From contig NZ_JRJG01000012.1 of assembly GCF_000759435.1 (NCBI RefSeq), positions 1-43,440 of the forward strand: 43,440 nucleotides of DNA. Direction: 5' to 3'. Below the pieces are notes generated by a model that was given only the letters and a program-made list of their open reading frames with translations, did not search any database and was not told the DNA's origin. The stretch is from Hoeflea sp. BAL378. GTDB taxonomy: Bacteria; Pseudomonadota; Alphaproteobacteria; Rhizobiales; Rhizobiaceae. Shown here piece after piece: positions 16,345 to 25,740 of the stretch. Both the position numbers and the translations under genes were made by a program. Position 1 is the first letter of the stretch. Each line of letters begins with the position of its first letter.

Positions 16345-17550
16345 ATGGATCACTTTTCCGTTGTGCAGAGCATCATAAGGTCAGGTCTCGGTGGCGATCA
16401 GGCTGGGATGGAGAAGCAGGTGCAGCGCTTGCTGACGCGCTTGGAGAAGGCGGGGCAGCAAAAGGAAGCAGTAACGATTCGGAGGCTTCTCTCGTCATCT
16501 GCGGAGATAAGGGAGATCACCCCAAGCCGTGTGGAAGTTTCCCGTTCCATTGTGACGGGAGAGGAGCTGACTCCGGATACGAACCCTCCCATCGATCGGG
16601 AGACTGGCGCTCAGCTATGCACCATTGAGTTTCCCGGGGAGTTAGCCACAGTCCCGGTATATGAGCAAAACGTCAGGGAGGCGATTCAGGGCCTGTTGGA
16701 CGAATGGTCCAACCCTGAGGCGCTACGATGCGTGGAGGTAGAGCCGACACGTTCCCTGCTGATTTTTGGACCTCCTGGGTCGGGCAAGACGATGACTGCC
16801 CGTCACATAGCGCAAAGGCTCGGACTTCCATTGGTCATAGCGCGGATTGATGGCCTTATTTCATCTTTTTTAGGTACAACCGCGCGAAACATCGCCAATC
16901 TCTTTGATTTCGCGAACAGATATACTTGTGTCCTTTTGCTTGACGAGTTCGACGCACTAGCCAAGCAGCGCGATGACCCTCAAGAAATCGGCGAGATAAA
17001 ACGGGTCGTGAACACACTGCTTCAAAACCTGGACCTTCGCAGAGAGCATGGGGTAACAATTGCGATTACCAACCATGATCGATTGCTCGATCCGGCGGTT
17101 TGGCGACGCTTCGAGACCCATGTTCATATCGGCGAACCCAACCTAGAAGCGAGTACTCGGCTAGTGAAGAGGTTTTTGCTGCCGATCAAACCCGACGATG
17201 CGCTTGTGATTATCATCGCATATTGTCTCGAGGGTCGCTCGGGCGCCGATATTCAGCGCATTTGCACCTCGCTGAAGCGAACCTTGGCGCTCAGTGGGCA
17301 AGCGCATAATGGTCAGGGGGTGTTTCATGCCTTGAGTGCGGTTCTTGCCCGCCTTCCGTCGCACGACCATTTTCCTGCAAAGTTGTTGGCGGCAGACCCA
17401 GAGGCATTCATCAGTTTAATTACCAATGACAGTAACTTGTCACTGAAGCAGTCGGATATTTCGGCGGCGACCGGTTATGGGCAGTCAAAAATTAGCGAGA
17501 TCAAAAAAGCCAAGCGGCACCTCGCGTTGATGGAGGTAAGTAATGGCTAA
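16345..17550 (+). CDS. ietA: IetA-like AAA ATPase
   Basis: The 401-aa AAA protein has Walker A FGPPGSGKTMTAR (K148), a pore-type loop region, Walker B VLLLDEFDALA (D200, E201) and the sensor segment VTIAITNHDRLLDPAVWRRF with arginines typical of AAA proteins. The C-terminus has a helix-turn-helix-like stretch, LKQSDISAATGYGQSKISEI. The gene overlaps the downstream subtilase gene by 8 bases. On Agrobacterium pTiC58 an AAA ATPase and a subtilisin-like protease (ietA, ietS) form a toxin-antitoxin-like stability and incompatibility pair, with the ATPase as the antidote; such pairs also count among anti-phage systems. Base composition is more AT-rich than the tra genes. Confidence 0.82.
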   Translation: MDHFSVVQSIIRSGLGGDQAGMEKQVQRLLTRLEKAGQQKEAVTIRRLLSSSAEIREITPSRVEVSRSIVTGEELTPDTNPPIDRETGAQLCTIEFPGELATVPVYEQNVREAIQGLLDEWSNPEALRCVEVEPTRSLLIFGPPGSGKTMTARHIAQRLGLPLVIARIDGLISSFLGTTARNIANLFDFANRYTCVLLLDEFDALAKQRDDPQEIGEIKRVVNTLLQNLDLRREHGVTIAITNHDRLLDPAVWRRFETHVHIGEPNLEASTRLVKRFLLPIKPDDALVIIIAYCLEGRSGADIQRICTSLKRTLALSGQAHNGQGVFHALSAVLARLPSHDHFPAKLLAADPEAFISLITNDSNLSLKQSDISAATGYGQSKISEIKKAKRHLALMEVSNG

Positions 17551-20080
17551 TAATCCTGTTCAGATCATCCTGAACGATGCTGATTTTCTTAGGGCCCCAG
17601 ACCCAGGTCAAGGTGGCGGTAACAAGGATTTCTTTGAAAAGGCTGATGTCCAATTCGACGCTCATAAGAAGCGCTTGCTGCAAGCTATCGACGAAATCAT
17701 CGCTGCTGTGCAATCCAGCCCGTACGGTCCCGCGACCTATCTCAAGGTTCAAATGCGGGACGAAGCGCTCGCTAAATCCTATCGACCCGTAACTTGGCTG
17801 TTTCAAAAAGATCAATTCCCTTGTGTTGGGGCTGGCGCTGTTGGAACGCTATATTTTCGGGCACCTCTGATCTATCTTACGGCGCTGCGCAGCCGCATTG
17901 ACACCGCTGAATACTCGGTGAAATACAATATTTCGAAAAACACCGGTGAGAGGTACGCCGCAACGACTGCTGCACGGTCGGAGGTCGGTGCAATCGACTC
18001 AATCGAGATTGCGCCGGCGTACGAGAAGCGCGGTTTTTCAACTGCTGCTGCTATGCAGATGTTTGAGGATCCGAGAACCGTGTCTGGATACCACGTCGAA
18101 CTCTTTGAGACGCCGACTCAGGATGTGATCGCCGACGACCCGTTGGGTCGGTTTGCACTACTCAACAGTCTTCAGCGTATGCTCCTTGGGTTTGGATCTG
18201 GCGCGCGCACATTCCTTGCAACGAAGGTCGGTCGCACCCCGGTGCTTGAGTTTCAATTAACGAGAGGTGATGAGCCTGCATTGGTTGACAACCGCCTGGG
18301 ATTAGCGCGTAGAGATGTTGCGCCCATTCAGCGAGCGAGCGCGGTTGACCTTTCTGCTGATCGGCACGAGCTGGCATTGGGTGAGCTCGCCAAACATCCA
18401 TTGGTCAGAGCCATCTGGCCTCCCGTCCAGCTTCAACTTGGCAGTCAGGATACGTTGGCTAGCGAGCAGACTGGCCAGACGGGTTCAGCCAAGATCCAGA
18501 TACCAGGCCCCGTACCGGGGGCTCAGTATCCTATTGTCGGCGTCGTCGATTCCGGCTTTTCCAATGTTCTATCATCCTGGCTTTCGGGGAGGTTCGATTT
18601 CCTCGATCCGGGAGAGTATGACGAGGCCCACGGCACGGGAGTTGCCGGATTGATCGCTATTGGTCAAGGACTGAACAGTGCTCAATTGGTTCCAGAGCCT
18701 AATGGATGTATGCTTTATGATGTTCCCCTTTTCCCCAAGGGGCCATTCCTCGCCAAGTATGCGAACGGCTTTTCAGACTTCCTGGAGGAGTTGGAGCAAG
18801 CCGTTACGGAAGCGAGCGAAGAGCACGGCGTGCGGATATTCAATCTTTCGATCAATGTGACTTCCGACGTCGACCGGTACAGATATGGCTTGTACGCTGC
18901 GAGGTTGGATCAGATCGCAGACACCTATGGAGTCATTTTCGTGAATTCCGCTGGCAATCTCCCGATGGGTCAATCGCGCGCACCATGGCAAAAGAAGCCG
19001 AGTGACGTTGTAAAATACTTTGCCTCGCGTACGCAGTCCGACACAATCTTTCAGCCTTCAGAAAGTGTGCGTTCGATCTCGGTTGGTGCAATCAATCCTC
19101 CAAATACCCCACAAGTTGATAGTGCTCCCACGATTTATACGACTAGGGGGCCAGGCCTGCAGGTTGGCGTGAAACCAGATGTTGCCACCTACGGTGGGGC
19201 GGGAGGCGTTGGGCCGGGAAAACCAACTGGTCTCACCTCTATTACGCGAGAAGGGGTGATGCAGGATGTGGTTGGGACAAGCTTCGCCGCTCCTCTTGTA
19301 GCCCGCACGCTCGCAAGTCTCGATCGTGATACACAAGGGACTTTGGGGACCGAGGCTCTAAGGGCAATGCTATTGCACCATACAGTCATGCCAGAGCCGC
19401 TTACGAAACGGGGGATGAAGGATCTAAGCCGGCAGTTCGCTGGGTATGGTCAACCTTCAAGCGTGGCCGAAATGCTGGAAACCGGTGATCACGAGGTTAC
19501 ACTCGTCTTTCAAAGTCGCTTGACCATCGGCGCGAGAAAACCGGCAATCCTTCGGTTCCCGTTTACTTGGCCTCTAAGTCTTGTTGGGCCCCAGAGTCAG
19601 TGTTCTGGCAACGTCAAAATCACTCTCGTTTATTCGCCACCATTGGATCCCGCATTCGGTGCAGAGTTTGTGCGTGTGAACTTGGAGGCAAGTCTGCGCC
19701 AGCGCCAAATGCGGAAAAATCAAGATGGTCAGTTCGGCTACACCAACCAGATCGATGCACGCTACCTACCGAAATCATCGGGCCTTGGTATCCCCGAAAA
19801 AGCGCTGATTGCACACGGCCTCAAGTGGTGGCCGTCGAAACAATATGAAAGCAATCTGATTGATCGCGGCGAGACCTCAGATTGGCGGTTAGAGGTCACC
19901 AGCTTGGTGCGTGCTGAATCTGAGTTTCCAGTTTCCGGTGTCCCTTTCGCGGTTCTTTTGACGATCCGTGATCCGAAAGGCATCGAACCAGTCTTTGCTG
20001 AGATGCGTCAAGCTCTGCAGGCAAGTCGCGCTGATGCTCGGGACATTAGAGCGGCTGCAAGACTGCGTCCACGTAGCTGA
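17543..20080 (+). CDS. ietS: IetS-like subtilisin (S8) serine protease
   Basis: The 845-aa protein has a full S8 catalytic set: Asp336 in VGVVDSGF, His363 in EAHGTGVAGL, the oxyanion Asn472 in VNSAGN, and Ser580 in VGTSFAAPLVA. It lacks a secretion signal, so it probably acts in the cytoplasm. A ~320-residue N-terminal region of unknown fold precedes the protease, and a C-terminal ~220-residue beta-rich region follows. Overlap with the ATPase gene indicates coupled expression. In the pTiC58 pair the protease is the toxic partner; the intact triad suggests activity here. Confidence 0.82.
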   Translation: MANNPVQIILNDADFLRAPDPGQGGGNKDFFEKADVQFDAHKKRLLQAIDEIIAAVQSSPYGPATYLKVQMRDEALAKSYRPVTWLFQKDQFPCVGAGAVGTLYFRAPLIYLTALRSRIDTAEYSVKYNISKNTGERYAATTAARSEVGAIDSIEIAPAYEKRGFSTAAAMQMFEDPRTVSGYHVELFETPTQDVIADDPLGRFALLNSLQRMLLGFGSGARTFLATKVGRTPVLEFQLTRGDEPALVDNRLGLARRDVAPIQRASAVDLSADRHELALGELAKHPLVRAIWPPVQLQLGSQDTLASEQTGQTGSAKIQIPGPVPGAQYPIVGVVDSGFSNVLSSWLSGRFDFLDPGEYDEAHGTGVAGLIAIGQGLNSAQLVPEPNGCMLYDVPLFPKGPFLAKYANGFSDFLEELEQAVTEASEEHGVRIFNLSINVTSDVDRYRYGLYAARLDQIADTYGVIFVNSAGNLPMGQSRAPWQKKPSDVVKYFASRTQSDTIFQPSESVRSISVGAINPPNTPQVDSAPTIYTTRGPGLQVGVKPDVATYGGAGGVGPGKPTGLTSITREGVMQDVVGTSFAAPLVARTLASLDRDTQGTLGTEALRAMLLHHTVMPEPLTKRGMKDLSRQFAGYGQPSSVAEMLETGDHEVTLVFQSRLTIGARKPAILRFPFTWPLSLVGPQSQCSGNVKITLVYSPPLDPAFGAEFVRVNLEASLRQRQMRKNQDGQFGYTNQIDARYLPKSSGLGIPEKALIAHGLKWWPSKQYESNLIDRGETSDWRLEVTSLVRAESEFPVSGVPFAVLLTIRDPKGIEPVFAEMRQALQASRADARDIRAAARLRPRS

Positions 20081-20256
20081 GGGCGGTGTCAAGATAGACT
20101 GACTGGATCTTCAGCGCGTGCGAAGCGGCATTGCAATGTATCTGCGAGAGCCATGCTTGAAGAAGGATACCGAAACGGGGGGCGCAGGCGCTGCAATGCG
20201 GCAGTGTAAAGTATTCTCAATGTTCGAATAGGACCACAAGCTGCCGTGCTGATCAA

Positions 20257-21045
20257 TTAGATCAGCCCCAACCGGATCGCGATCGAGGCGGCTTGTCGGC
20301 TGTTTGCCGCGCCAAGCTTTCGCGTTGCCTCGTCGAGATAGGAACGCACGGACCTATATCCTACGCCGATCGTTTCTGCGATGTCCGGCATCGACATGCC
20401 GTCTGCGAACCACCGCAGGCATTCGGCCTCGCGCGGTGAAAGGCGAATGTCTGACGCCATGGCAGCATCCGGCGTCGCCGAGGCGAGATGGGAATGGACA
20501 AATGCCACCGCCATCGCTGCAGTAACTGGATCGGGATCCTCCTCGATGCACACAACCGACTTACCGGAGGCCAGTGTGAACACCATCCTGTTCTTGAAGC
20601 CGACTGGAACCGAGACCGACAGACCTGAACGGATTCCGAACCGATCCGCATCCTTGTAGAATTGCCTTACATCGAGCCTTCCAATTCGTCTGGCTTCATC
20701 CGCCGACCACTGGAAAATCGGCGGCCCGTGTTTGGCCTTGGTGACGACCGGATCAACTCGCATGTATTTTTTCTGGACGTAATGCTCCTGCCATTCTCGG
20801 GGATAGTTCGACACAGCAAAGCTTTCCTGCCCACGCAGATGCAGATAAGCGAAATAGTCGAAGCCTGCGCTCTCGGCGAAATCCCGCAAGGCGCGCCGTG
20901 CTGCCCGCTCCTCAAGCGGCAATGAAAGCATATCGATCAATTGCAGGAGGAGCTCGTTCAAAATGACAAAATTCCGGCATGGTGGTGAACTGCGGAAACA
21001 AGCTCCGCCACGTTGAGGTGTCGGGATTTCCGACCTCAGATTCAT
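20257..21045 (-). CDS. traR: TraR-type LuxR-family activator
   Basis: The 262-aa product carries a TraR-like autoinducer domain with FDYFAYLHL and NYPREWQEHYVQKKYMRVDP, VVTKAKHGPPIFQW and FGIRSGLSVSVP. A LuxR HTH follows: LSPREAECLRWFADGMSMPD then GVGYRSVRSYLDEATRKLGA. The ATG at 21045 overlaps the trbI stop (ATGA), so it is the last gene of the trb operon; a TTG start at about 20964 would give a length closer to Ti TraR. Placement in the operon it probably activates gives positive feedback. A 170-base gap without a gene separates it from the subtilase gene. Confidence 0.9.
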   Translation of the reverse strand: MNLRSEIPTPQRGGACFRSSPPCRNFVILNELLLQLIDMLSLPLEERAARRALRDFAESAGFDYFAYLHLRGQESFAVSNYPREWQEHYVQKKYMRVDPVVTKAKHGPPIFQWSADEARRIGRLDVRQFYKDADRFGIRSGLSVSVPVGFKNRMVFTLASGKSVVCIEEDPDPVTAAMAVAFVHSHLASATPDAAMASDIRLSPREAECLRWFADGMSMPDIAETIGVGYRSVRSYLDEATRKLGAANSRQAASIAIRLGLI

Positions 21046-22343
21046 TGATAGGCTTTTGGGAAAACGATGTCCTGATCGACGAGGACGTTGAACCGATAAC
21101 CCGGCCTGATTTCGAGCGTGGGCTGGACATTGAGGTTTTTCGACACGGTTTGCTCCGAGATCTGCCCGAAGGCCTGGGCAAAGGACCGCCTGGCCGCGTC
21201 CGCCGCGCTGTCCGTCGTTGTGGTGGTGCTATCTTTCGGAAGCAGCATGTCCGTCCCTGCGCCGATCAGGGCGACGAGGATCGCCGAGCCAAATGTCTTG
21301 AGATAGTGGTTGTTGACCTTGTCGTTGAACCCGCCATAGCCGGCTGTATCGGTGCCAGCCATGCCGCCGATCTGCAGCGTTGATCCGTTCGGAAAGATGA
21401 TATCGGTCCAGACGACGAGCACCCGGTTTTGCCCGAACGAAACATCGGAATCGTAGCGCCCGAACAGCTTCGCCCCTTGCGGGATGAGCAGACGCCGGCC
21501 GGTCGCGCTGTCGTAGACGTTTTGCGATACCTGGGCAGTGATGCGACCGGGAAGATCGGAATTGATACCGGTGACGAGCGTCGCCGGAATGACCGATCCG
21601 CGCTTGAGTTCAAAGGGCGACATTTGCGGAACAACCGAATTTGGCAGGTAGCCGAGATCAGCGATATCCTGGTTGAAAAACTGCGCCTTCCCAACCTGCC
21701 CGTTCGGATCGGTATTCTGTCCACCAATACCAGTCTGCAACGCAGCGCCATATAGATCCATCGCACTGCCTGACGTTCCTGCAGGTGAAACGGACTGTTG
21801 TGATGCTGTGACCGGCATAGCATTCTCGTTGTCGAGGCCTTTGAGATTGACTGCGGTCGGCGAATTGGCCGCGGCTTCCTCGGCCTGAATGCTTGCTATC
21901 TGCTGGCGATGATATTCGCGGAGCATCTGTTCTTCCTGCTCGCGCTCAAGCCGGGCGCGCCACATGGCTTCCGGCTCGATGGCTGGGGTTTGCGGCGTTG
22001 GTGTCTTCTGAGGGTTCTGGTCGGGTGGAGTGAACGGGTTACGAGTGGGTTCTTCGCTTTGGACGGCTGGCGTCGGTTGCACCGAAATGACCTTCGGTTC
22101 GCCGATGATCCCGTCGGGCACGCCCTGTTTGAGCCTTTCGGCATCATTGGAGGCTGGTTGCGACGACGACGTGTCGATCTGCCGGTCCCCGAAATGCAAT
22201 CCCCTCGAGGAGAGACCGAAGAAGATCGCCGCCAGAAAAACCAGGACGAGGATGATCGCAACGATGATCGGCACACGATTCAGCCTCCGGATCCTTGGCC
22301 CACCCTCGGCACCGGCGCCACCAAGCTTCAGCGATTGCATCAT
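21042..22343 (-). CDS. trbI: TrbI, VirB10-like core channel protein
   Basis: The 433-aa protein has one N-terminal membrane segment (VPIIVAIILVLVFLAAIFFG), a proline-rich periplasmic linker (PTRNPFTPPDQNPQKTPTPQ) and a VirB10/TrbI C-terminal domain with SPFELKRGSVIPATLVTGIN, IPQGAKLFGRYDSDVSFGQN and the closing RPGYRFNVLVDQDIVFP. It spans from the inner membrane to the outer-membrane pore of the mating channel. The start overlaps the trbH stop (ATGA); the stop overlaps the traR start. Confidence 0.95.
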   Translation of the reverse strand: MMQSLKLGGAGAEGGPRIRRLNRVPIIVAIILVLVFLAAIFFGLSSRGLHFGDRQIDTSSSQPASNDAERLKQGVPDGIIGEPKVISVQPTPAVQSEEPTRNPFTPPDQNPQKTPTPQTPAIEPEAMWRARLEREQEEQMLREYHRQQIASIQAEEAAANSPTAVNLKGLDNENAMPVTASQQSVSPAGTSGSAMDLYGAALQTGIGGQNTDPNGQVGKAQFFNQDIADLGYLPNSVVPQMSPFELKRGSVIPATLVTGINSDLPGRITAQVSQNVYDSATGRRLLIPQGAKLFGRYDSDVSFGQNRVLVVWTDIIFPNGSTLQIGGMAGTDTAGYGGFNDKVNNHYLKTFGSAILVALIGAGTDMLLPKDSTTTTTDSAADAARRSFAQAFGQISEQTVSKNLNVQPTLEIRPGYRFNVLVDQDIVFPKAYQ

Positions 22344-22852
22344 GGCCTGTCCGCCGATCGCCGCTGCATAACGGACAAGGGACTTGCGGGTACCGCTCCG
22401 TTCGCACCGGTCGTACCGCTCGTACCGGTCGTACCGGTCGTACCGGTCGTACCGAGTGTGTACATCCGGGTGAGCTCGACCTTCAAGGTCGAGATACGCA
22501 CAAGCACACCGTCCGCGAACGGGTCGATGCTATAGGCCAGCGGTTCGACAGCCGCTTCAGTGGTCGCCTGATCAGTCACGACGGCATAACCCTTGTCCCG
22601 CAAGGACGCCTCGAGCGCCGGCCCGAACACGATGTCATTGCCGCGGAGTGCAATGGTCGTGCTTCCGGGCCCGATATGCTCCGCGAGCCGCTCCACCATG
22701 TCCGCGGCAATCGAGCTTGCGGCTTCGGTTGAGAGTTCGGCGGTGACTTCGCTTTTAATCAATCCGGTCCCGCCCATTGTCTGGCAAGCTGCAAGCAGGA
22801 CGAGACAAAACAGGGCGGTGGAAAAACGAAGATAAGAGAGGAGTTTCGACAT
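22340..22852 (-). CDS. trbH: TrbH, conjugal transfer lipoprotein
   Basis: The 170-aa protein has a lipoprotein signal ending in LVLLAAC (Cys at about residue 23), followed by the TrbH-like segment STEAASSIAADMVERLAEHI and GPGSTTIALRGNDIVFGPAL. Near the C-terminus lies an unusual run of Gly-Thr-Thr triplets (TLGTTGTTGTTGTSGTTGAN), encoded by a 9-bp tandem repeat. It probably sits in the outer membrane near TrbG and TrbI (role by analogy with VirB7-type lipoproteins). Confidence 0.88.
   Translation of the reverse strand: MSKLLSYLRFSTALFCLVLLAACQTMGGTGLIKSEVTAELSTEAASSIAADMVERLAEHIGPGSTTIALRGNDIVFGPALEASLRDKGYAVVTDQATTEAAVEPLAYSIDPFADGVLVRISTLKVELTRMYTLGTTGTTGTTGTSGTTGANGAVPASPLSVMQRRSADRP
22402..22454. 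repeat. 9-bp tandem repeat inside trbH
   Basis: About six imperfect copies of the 9-mer ACCGGTCGT (one with GCT in place of GGT) encode Gly-Thr-Thr triplets in TrbH. In-frame 9-bp units allow length change by slippage without breaking the gene. Confidence 0.85.
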
Positions 22853-22855
22853 CGC

Positions 22856-23704
22856 CTACCCTCCCCGCCGGATTGTGATCTTCTGCTGCTGGCGCCCGAC
22901 GCCCGAGACGAGGATCGCTCGATCGACATTGTAGTCGACCACCATCATTGTTCCCTTCATCCGGTAGTTGACGATCCGGTTTTCGCCGCCAGAGACGACG
23001 AACAGCACCGGTGCATCCTGACCCGAGAGCAAGCGCGGAAACTGGATGAAGGTCTTCATGCCGTCGCTATAGATCCGGGTCGGCCGCCAGCGGGCCGAGC
23101 CGCTGACATGGAAGGAGAAGTCGAGCTGGTCGGCGGGAACGCCGGCTCCCGGAACGACGCTCGCGTCGATCCGGGCATTGATCTCGGCGAAGCGTGCATT
23201 GATGTCCTCGGGGTAGTCGAAGCCGACACGGGCCATGTACTGGGTCGGATGGGACTTGAGCTGAATGTGATACGTCCGCCGCGAGGTGGTCACGACCATC
23301 GATGTCATGAGCCCGGCCTCGGCAGGTTTGACGATCAGATGCACTGCCTGACCGTTCGGCGCGCCGGATGTCGCCGGATCGACCTTCCACCGTACCGTGT
23401 CGCCGACAAGGACGTCCCGAACGATCTCGCCGGCCTGCAGCTCGATGTCGCAAACCTGTAGCGGCGAGCAGACGACCGAGGGCTGGACCTCACCGTAGAG
23501 AAACACCACCTTGCCATCCGGCCCACGCGTTACAACGCCCCGGCTGTGCTGCCACTGTCCGGAAAGTTGTGTCCCGCGGGCTTCATTGTTGCTGAGTGGC
23601 TCAGCGGAAACCGGCAAGCTTGTGGCTGCGACGATAACGCCAGCGCAAAGCGCGATGGCGGGGGGCATGCTTTTCTTCATGTTTTTATCCTTGCGCGCGT
23701 TCAC
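22856..23704 (-). CDS. trbG: TrbG, VirB9-like outer-membrane channel protein
   Basis: The 282-aa protein has a signal peptide ([20 protein letters not shown] then LPVSAEP), followed by the VirB9/TrbG domain: [60 protein letters not shown] and [20 protein letters not shown]. It forms the outer-membrane ring of the channel with TrbI and TrbH. The GTG at 23704 overlaps the trbF stop; the ATG at 23680 (MKKSMPP) is an equally good start and fits the signal peptide better. Confidence 0.94.
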   Translation of the reverse strand: MNARKDKNMKKSMPPAIALCAGVIVAATSLPVSAEPLSNNEARGTQLSGQWQHSRGVVTRGPDGKVVFLYGEVQPSVVCSPLQVCDIELQAGEIVRDVLVGDTVRWKVDPATSGAPNGQAVHLIVKPAEAGLMTSMVVTTSRRTYHIQLKSHPTQYMARVGFDYPEDINARFAEINARIDASVVPGAGVPADQLDFSFHVSGSARWRPTRIYSDGMKTFIQFPRLLSGQDAPVLFVVSGGENRIVNYRMKGTMMVVDYNVDRAILVSGVGRQQQKITIRRGG

Positions 23705-24375
23705 AACTGCGCTGTCCAGTCAAAATCCTTGAGGTAGAGGCCGATGGGGTTGAGCCGGATGACCGCCTCGTCCTGTGGCGGGGTCAACGCCACCGTGGCG
23801 ACGCCACGGAACCGCCTGGTACTGATCTCCTTGCCCTGCCGGTCGCGCTCATATTCCGTCCAGTCGATCTGGTAGCTCTGGTTGGAAAGCGGCACGATGT
23901 TGGTGACCTCGATGGCAACCGTCTTCGATCTTGCTCTGTCGAACGGCGAGTTGTTGCGGAACCAGGCATTCACCTTCTCGGTAGCCGGGTCCGATGATCT
24001 CAGCAGCGCATAGGTGCGGTCGATGTATTGCTTCTGCACTATCGCGTCGGGTGTGACGGAGCGGAAGTTCGATACGAAACTTCCAAGCGTCGCACGTACT
24101 ACCCTGGCGTCGGCATATTCGATCTGCTGAGGAAACCCGATGGTCGCGGCGGTCCCGAGCTTGTCGACTTCCACGATGTAGGGAACGAGCTTGACCTGAG
24201 TGCTCTGGTAAAGCGCGTAGGAGAAGCCGATCACCGCCATGAACATGCCGGTGATACCGACGATCCGCCAGGCAGCCGCCGCTTTGACATAGGAACCGTA
24301 ACGCTCGTTCCATTCCTGGCGTGCAGCGAGATACGGGTTTTCGGGGGGATGTGTTTTGGCCATGGTCTCTGTCAC
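23701..24375 (-). CDS. trbF: TrbF, VirB8-like assembly protein
   Basis: The 224-aa protein has a short cytoplasmic N-terminus ([20 protein letters not shown]), one membrane segment ([19 protein letters not shown]) and a periplasmic VirB8 domain with [40 protein letters not shown] and [11 protein letters not shown]. The bitopic VirB8 family nucleates channel assembly. The ATG overlaps the trbL stop (ATGA); [12 protein letters not shown] at 24363 is an alternative start. Confidence 0.94.
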   Translation of the reverse strand: MTETMAKTHPPENPYLAARQEWNERYGSYVKAAAAWRIVGITGMFMAVIGFSYALYQSTQVKLVPYIVEVDKLGTAATIGFPQQIEYADARVVRATLGSFVSNFRSVTPDAIVQKQYIDRTYALLRSSDPATEKVNAWFRNNSPFDRARSKTVAIEVTNIVPLSNQSYQIDWTEYERDRQGKEISTRRFRGVATVALTPPQDEAVIRLNPIGLYLKDFDWTAQL

Positions 24376-25535
24376 GCTTTCTCGTCACGGTTCGGGCTTG
24401 GACTTGAACGACCCTGACCCTGATCAAGCTTGGCGTTCGCAAGACCAAGCGTCGAAGCGCCCCATGTGCCGGGCACCCCGATCGCCTTGTCACGCGAAGC
24501 AGATGCAACGGCACCTCCAGCCGCGCCGACACCGCTTGCCATGCCCTTGAGTGCGGCCGCACCGAACGAGCTGCCGCCGGCGCGGGCATTGGAATAGGCC
24601 GCGGCCCCTGCCCTCGCCCCGCCCGTGGCGAGGGCAGCACCTCCGGCAGCAAAGCTAGCGGCCTGCCCGCCATGGCGTATGGCTTCCATGCCGCCCGTTA
24701 CGGAAACGCCCTGCACCATCCCCTGCACAATGTTCGGCACGTACATGGCGATGACAAACACCACGACGGAGATGCCGGCGATCGCCAGTGTGGAGAGGAA
24801 CTCGTCGCTGCTTGACGGCGTATTGGCGAGGCCGATCAGAACTTCCGAGCCGATCCTCGCGATCATCACGAGCGCCATCAGTTTCATGCCAACGGAGAAA
24901 GCGTAGACGAGATAGCGGACCGAAAAATCTTTCGTGTAGCTCGACCCGCCGAGCCCGAGCATGATCATGCCGGCGAGCAGTCCGACATACATTTCCGCCA
25001 TGACGGCGACGAAGATCGCCGCGACCAGACTGAATGAAATCACCACGACCACCATTGCGAAGACAGCGGCGATTGCCAGCGCATTGTCCTCGAACAGGCC
25101 GAACTGGGCTTTGGCTGACATGGCGCTTGCCACCTGCAGACCGGCATTGAAGACATTGGCGGGCGATGCCGAGCCGCCGCCGGCGCCGATCTGGTACAGG
25201 CTGTCAACCACGGCCTTTGCAAAGTCGGGCCCTTGCTCAAGTATGAAAACGAAGAGGCCGATGAACATGATGCGGCGGACAAGCTCCGCGAACCAGGTGT
25301 CGAGCGAAGCGGCGGAAATTGCCAACCACACGGCTGCAATCCCGACCTCGATTCCAGCGAGAATCCAGAACAGCGACCGCGCCGCGTTCAGGATGGTGCT
25401 CTGCCATCCCTGGGCCGCGCTGGCGATTTCGTTCTCGAGATTGGTCAGCAGCGCACCTTCCTGGGCAAACGCGGGCCCCGCAAACAGGGCGAGGGTAAAT
25501 CCCGCAAGCGCCAGCTTAGTTGTTGGTTGCGCCAT
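24372..25535 (-). CDS. trbL: TrbL, VirB6-like polytopic membrane protein
   Basis: The 387-aa protein has a signal peptide ([20 protein letters not shown] then PAFAQEG) and several membrane segments between residues 40 and 270, including [20 protein letters not shown] and [20 protein letters not shown], the VirB6/TrbL hallmark. A Gly/Ala-rich tail follows. It is an inner-membrane part of the channel. The start at 25535 has AAAGGGG upstream; a longer open frame is rejected because it overlaps trbK throughout. The real gene overlaps trbK by 20 bases. Confidence 0.93.
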   Translation of the reverse strand: MAQPTTKLALAGFTLALFAGPAFAQEGALLTNLENEIASAAQGWQSTILNAARSLFWILAGIEVGIAAVWLAISAASLDTWFAELVRRIMFIGLFVFILEQGPDFAKAVVDSLYQIGAGGGSASPANVFNAGLQVASAMSAKAQFGLFEDNALAIAAVFAMVVVVISFSLVAAIFVAVMAEMYVGLLAGMIMLGLGGSSYTKDFSVRYLVYAFSVGMKLMALVMIARIGSEVLIGLANTPSSSDEFLSTLAIAGISVVVFVIAMYVPNIVQGMVQGVSVTGGMEAIRHGGQAASFAAGGAALATGGARAGAAAYSNARAGGSSFGAAALKGMASGVGAAGGAVASASRDKAIGVPGTWGASTLGLANAKLDQGQGRSSPSPNRDEKA

Positions 25536-25740
25536 CGGATCCCCTTTCCCCCGGCTCTTTCTTGTTAGCCCAGCGCGGACGCATCTCCTGCCCGCCCGTC
25601 GTGTCGAATTTCTGTGGCACCGGCGCTGATGTGCTGACATGCGAAGTGGGGTCTGAGGGCAGAACGATCTGCCAAACGAGGATTCCGCCGATTCCGATGA
25701 CTGTGAGGACGATCGCCATGAAAATGATGGACCTGTTCAC
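25516..25740 (-). CDS. trbK: TrbK, small membrane protein (entry exclusion position)
   Basis: The 74-aa protein has one membrane segment (IIFMAIVLTVIGIGGILVWQ) and a hydrophilic tail. Position between trbJ and trbL and size identify it as TrbK, linked to entry exclusion in IncP and Ti-type systems. Unlike the IncP lipoprotein, it has no cysteine, so it should be a plain membrane anchor. Its TTGGQEMRPRW resembles the very end of TrbJ (SGGQELEPRW). The ATG overlaps the trbJ stop (ATGA). Confidence 0.82.
   Translation of the reverse strand: MNRSIIFMAIVLTVIGIGGILVWQIVLPSDPTSHVSTSAPVPQKFDTTGGQEMRPRWANKKEPGERGSDGATNN

Noticed and set aside
22402-22454. Possible CRISPR-like repeats
   Set aside because: Units are 9 bp, directly tandem, without spacers and in frame within trbH; not a CRISPR array. 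No CRISPR array was seen in the window.
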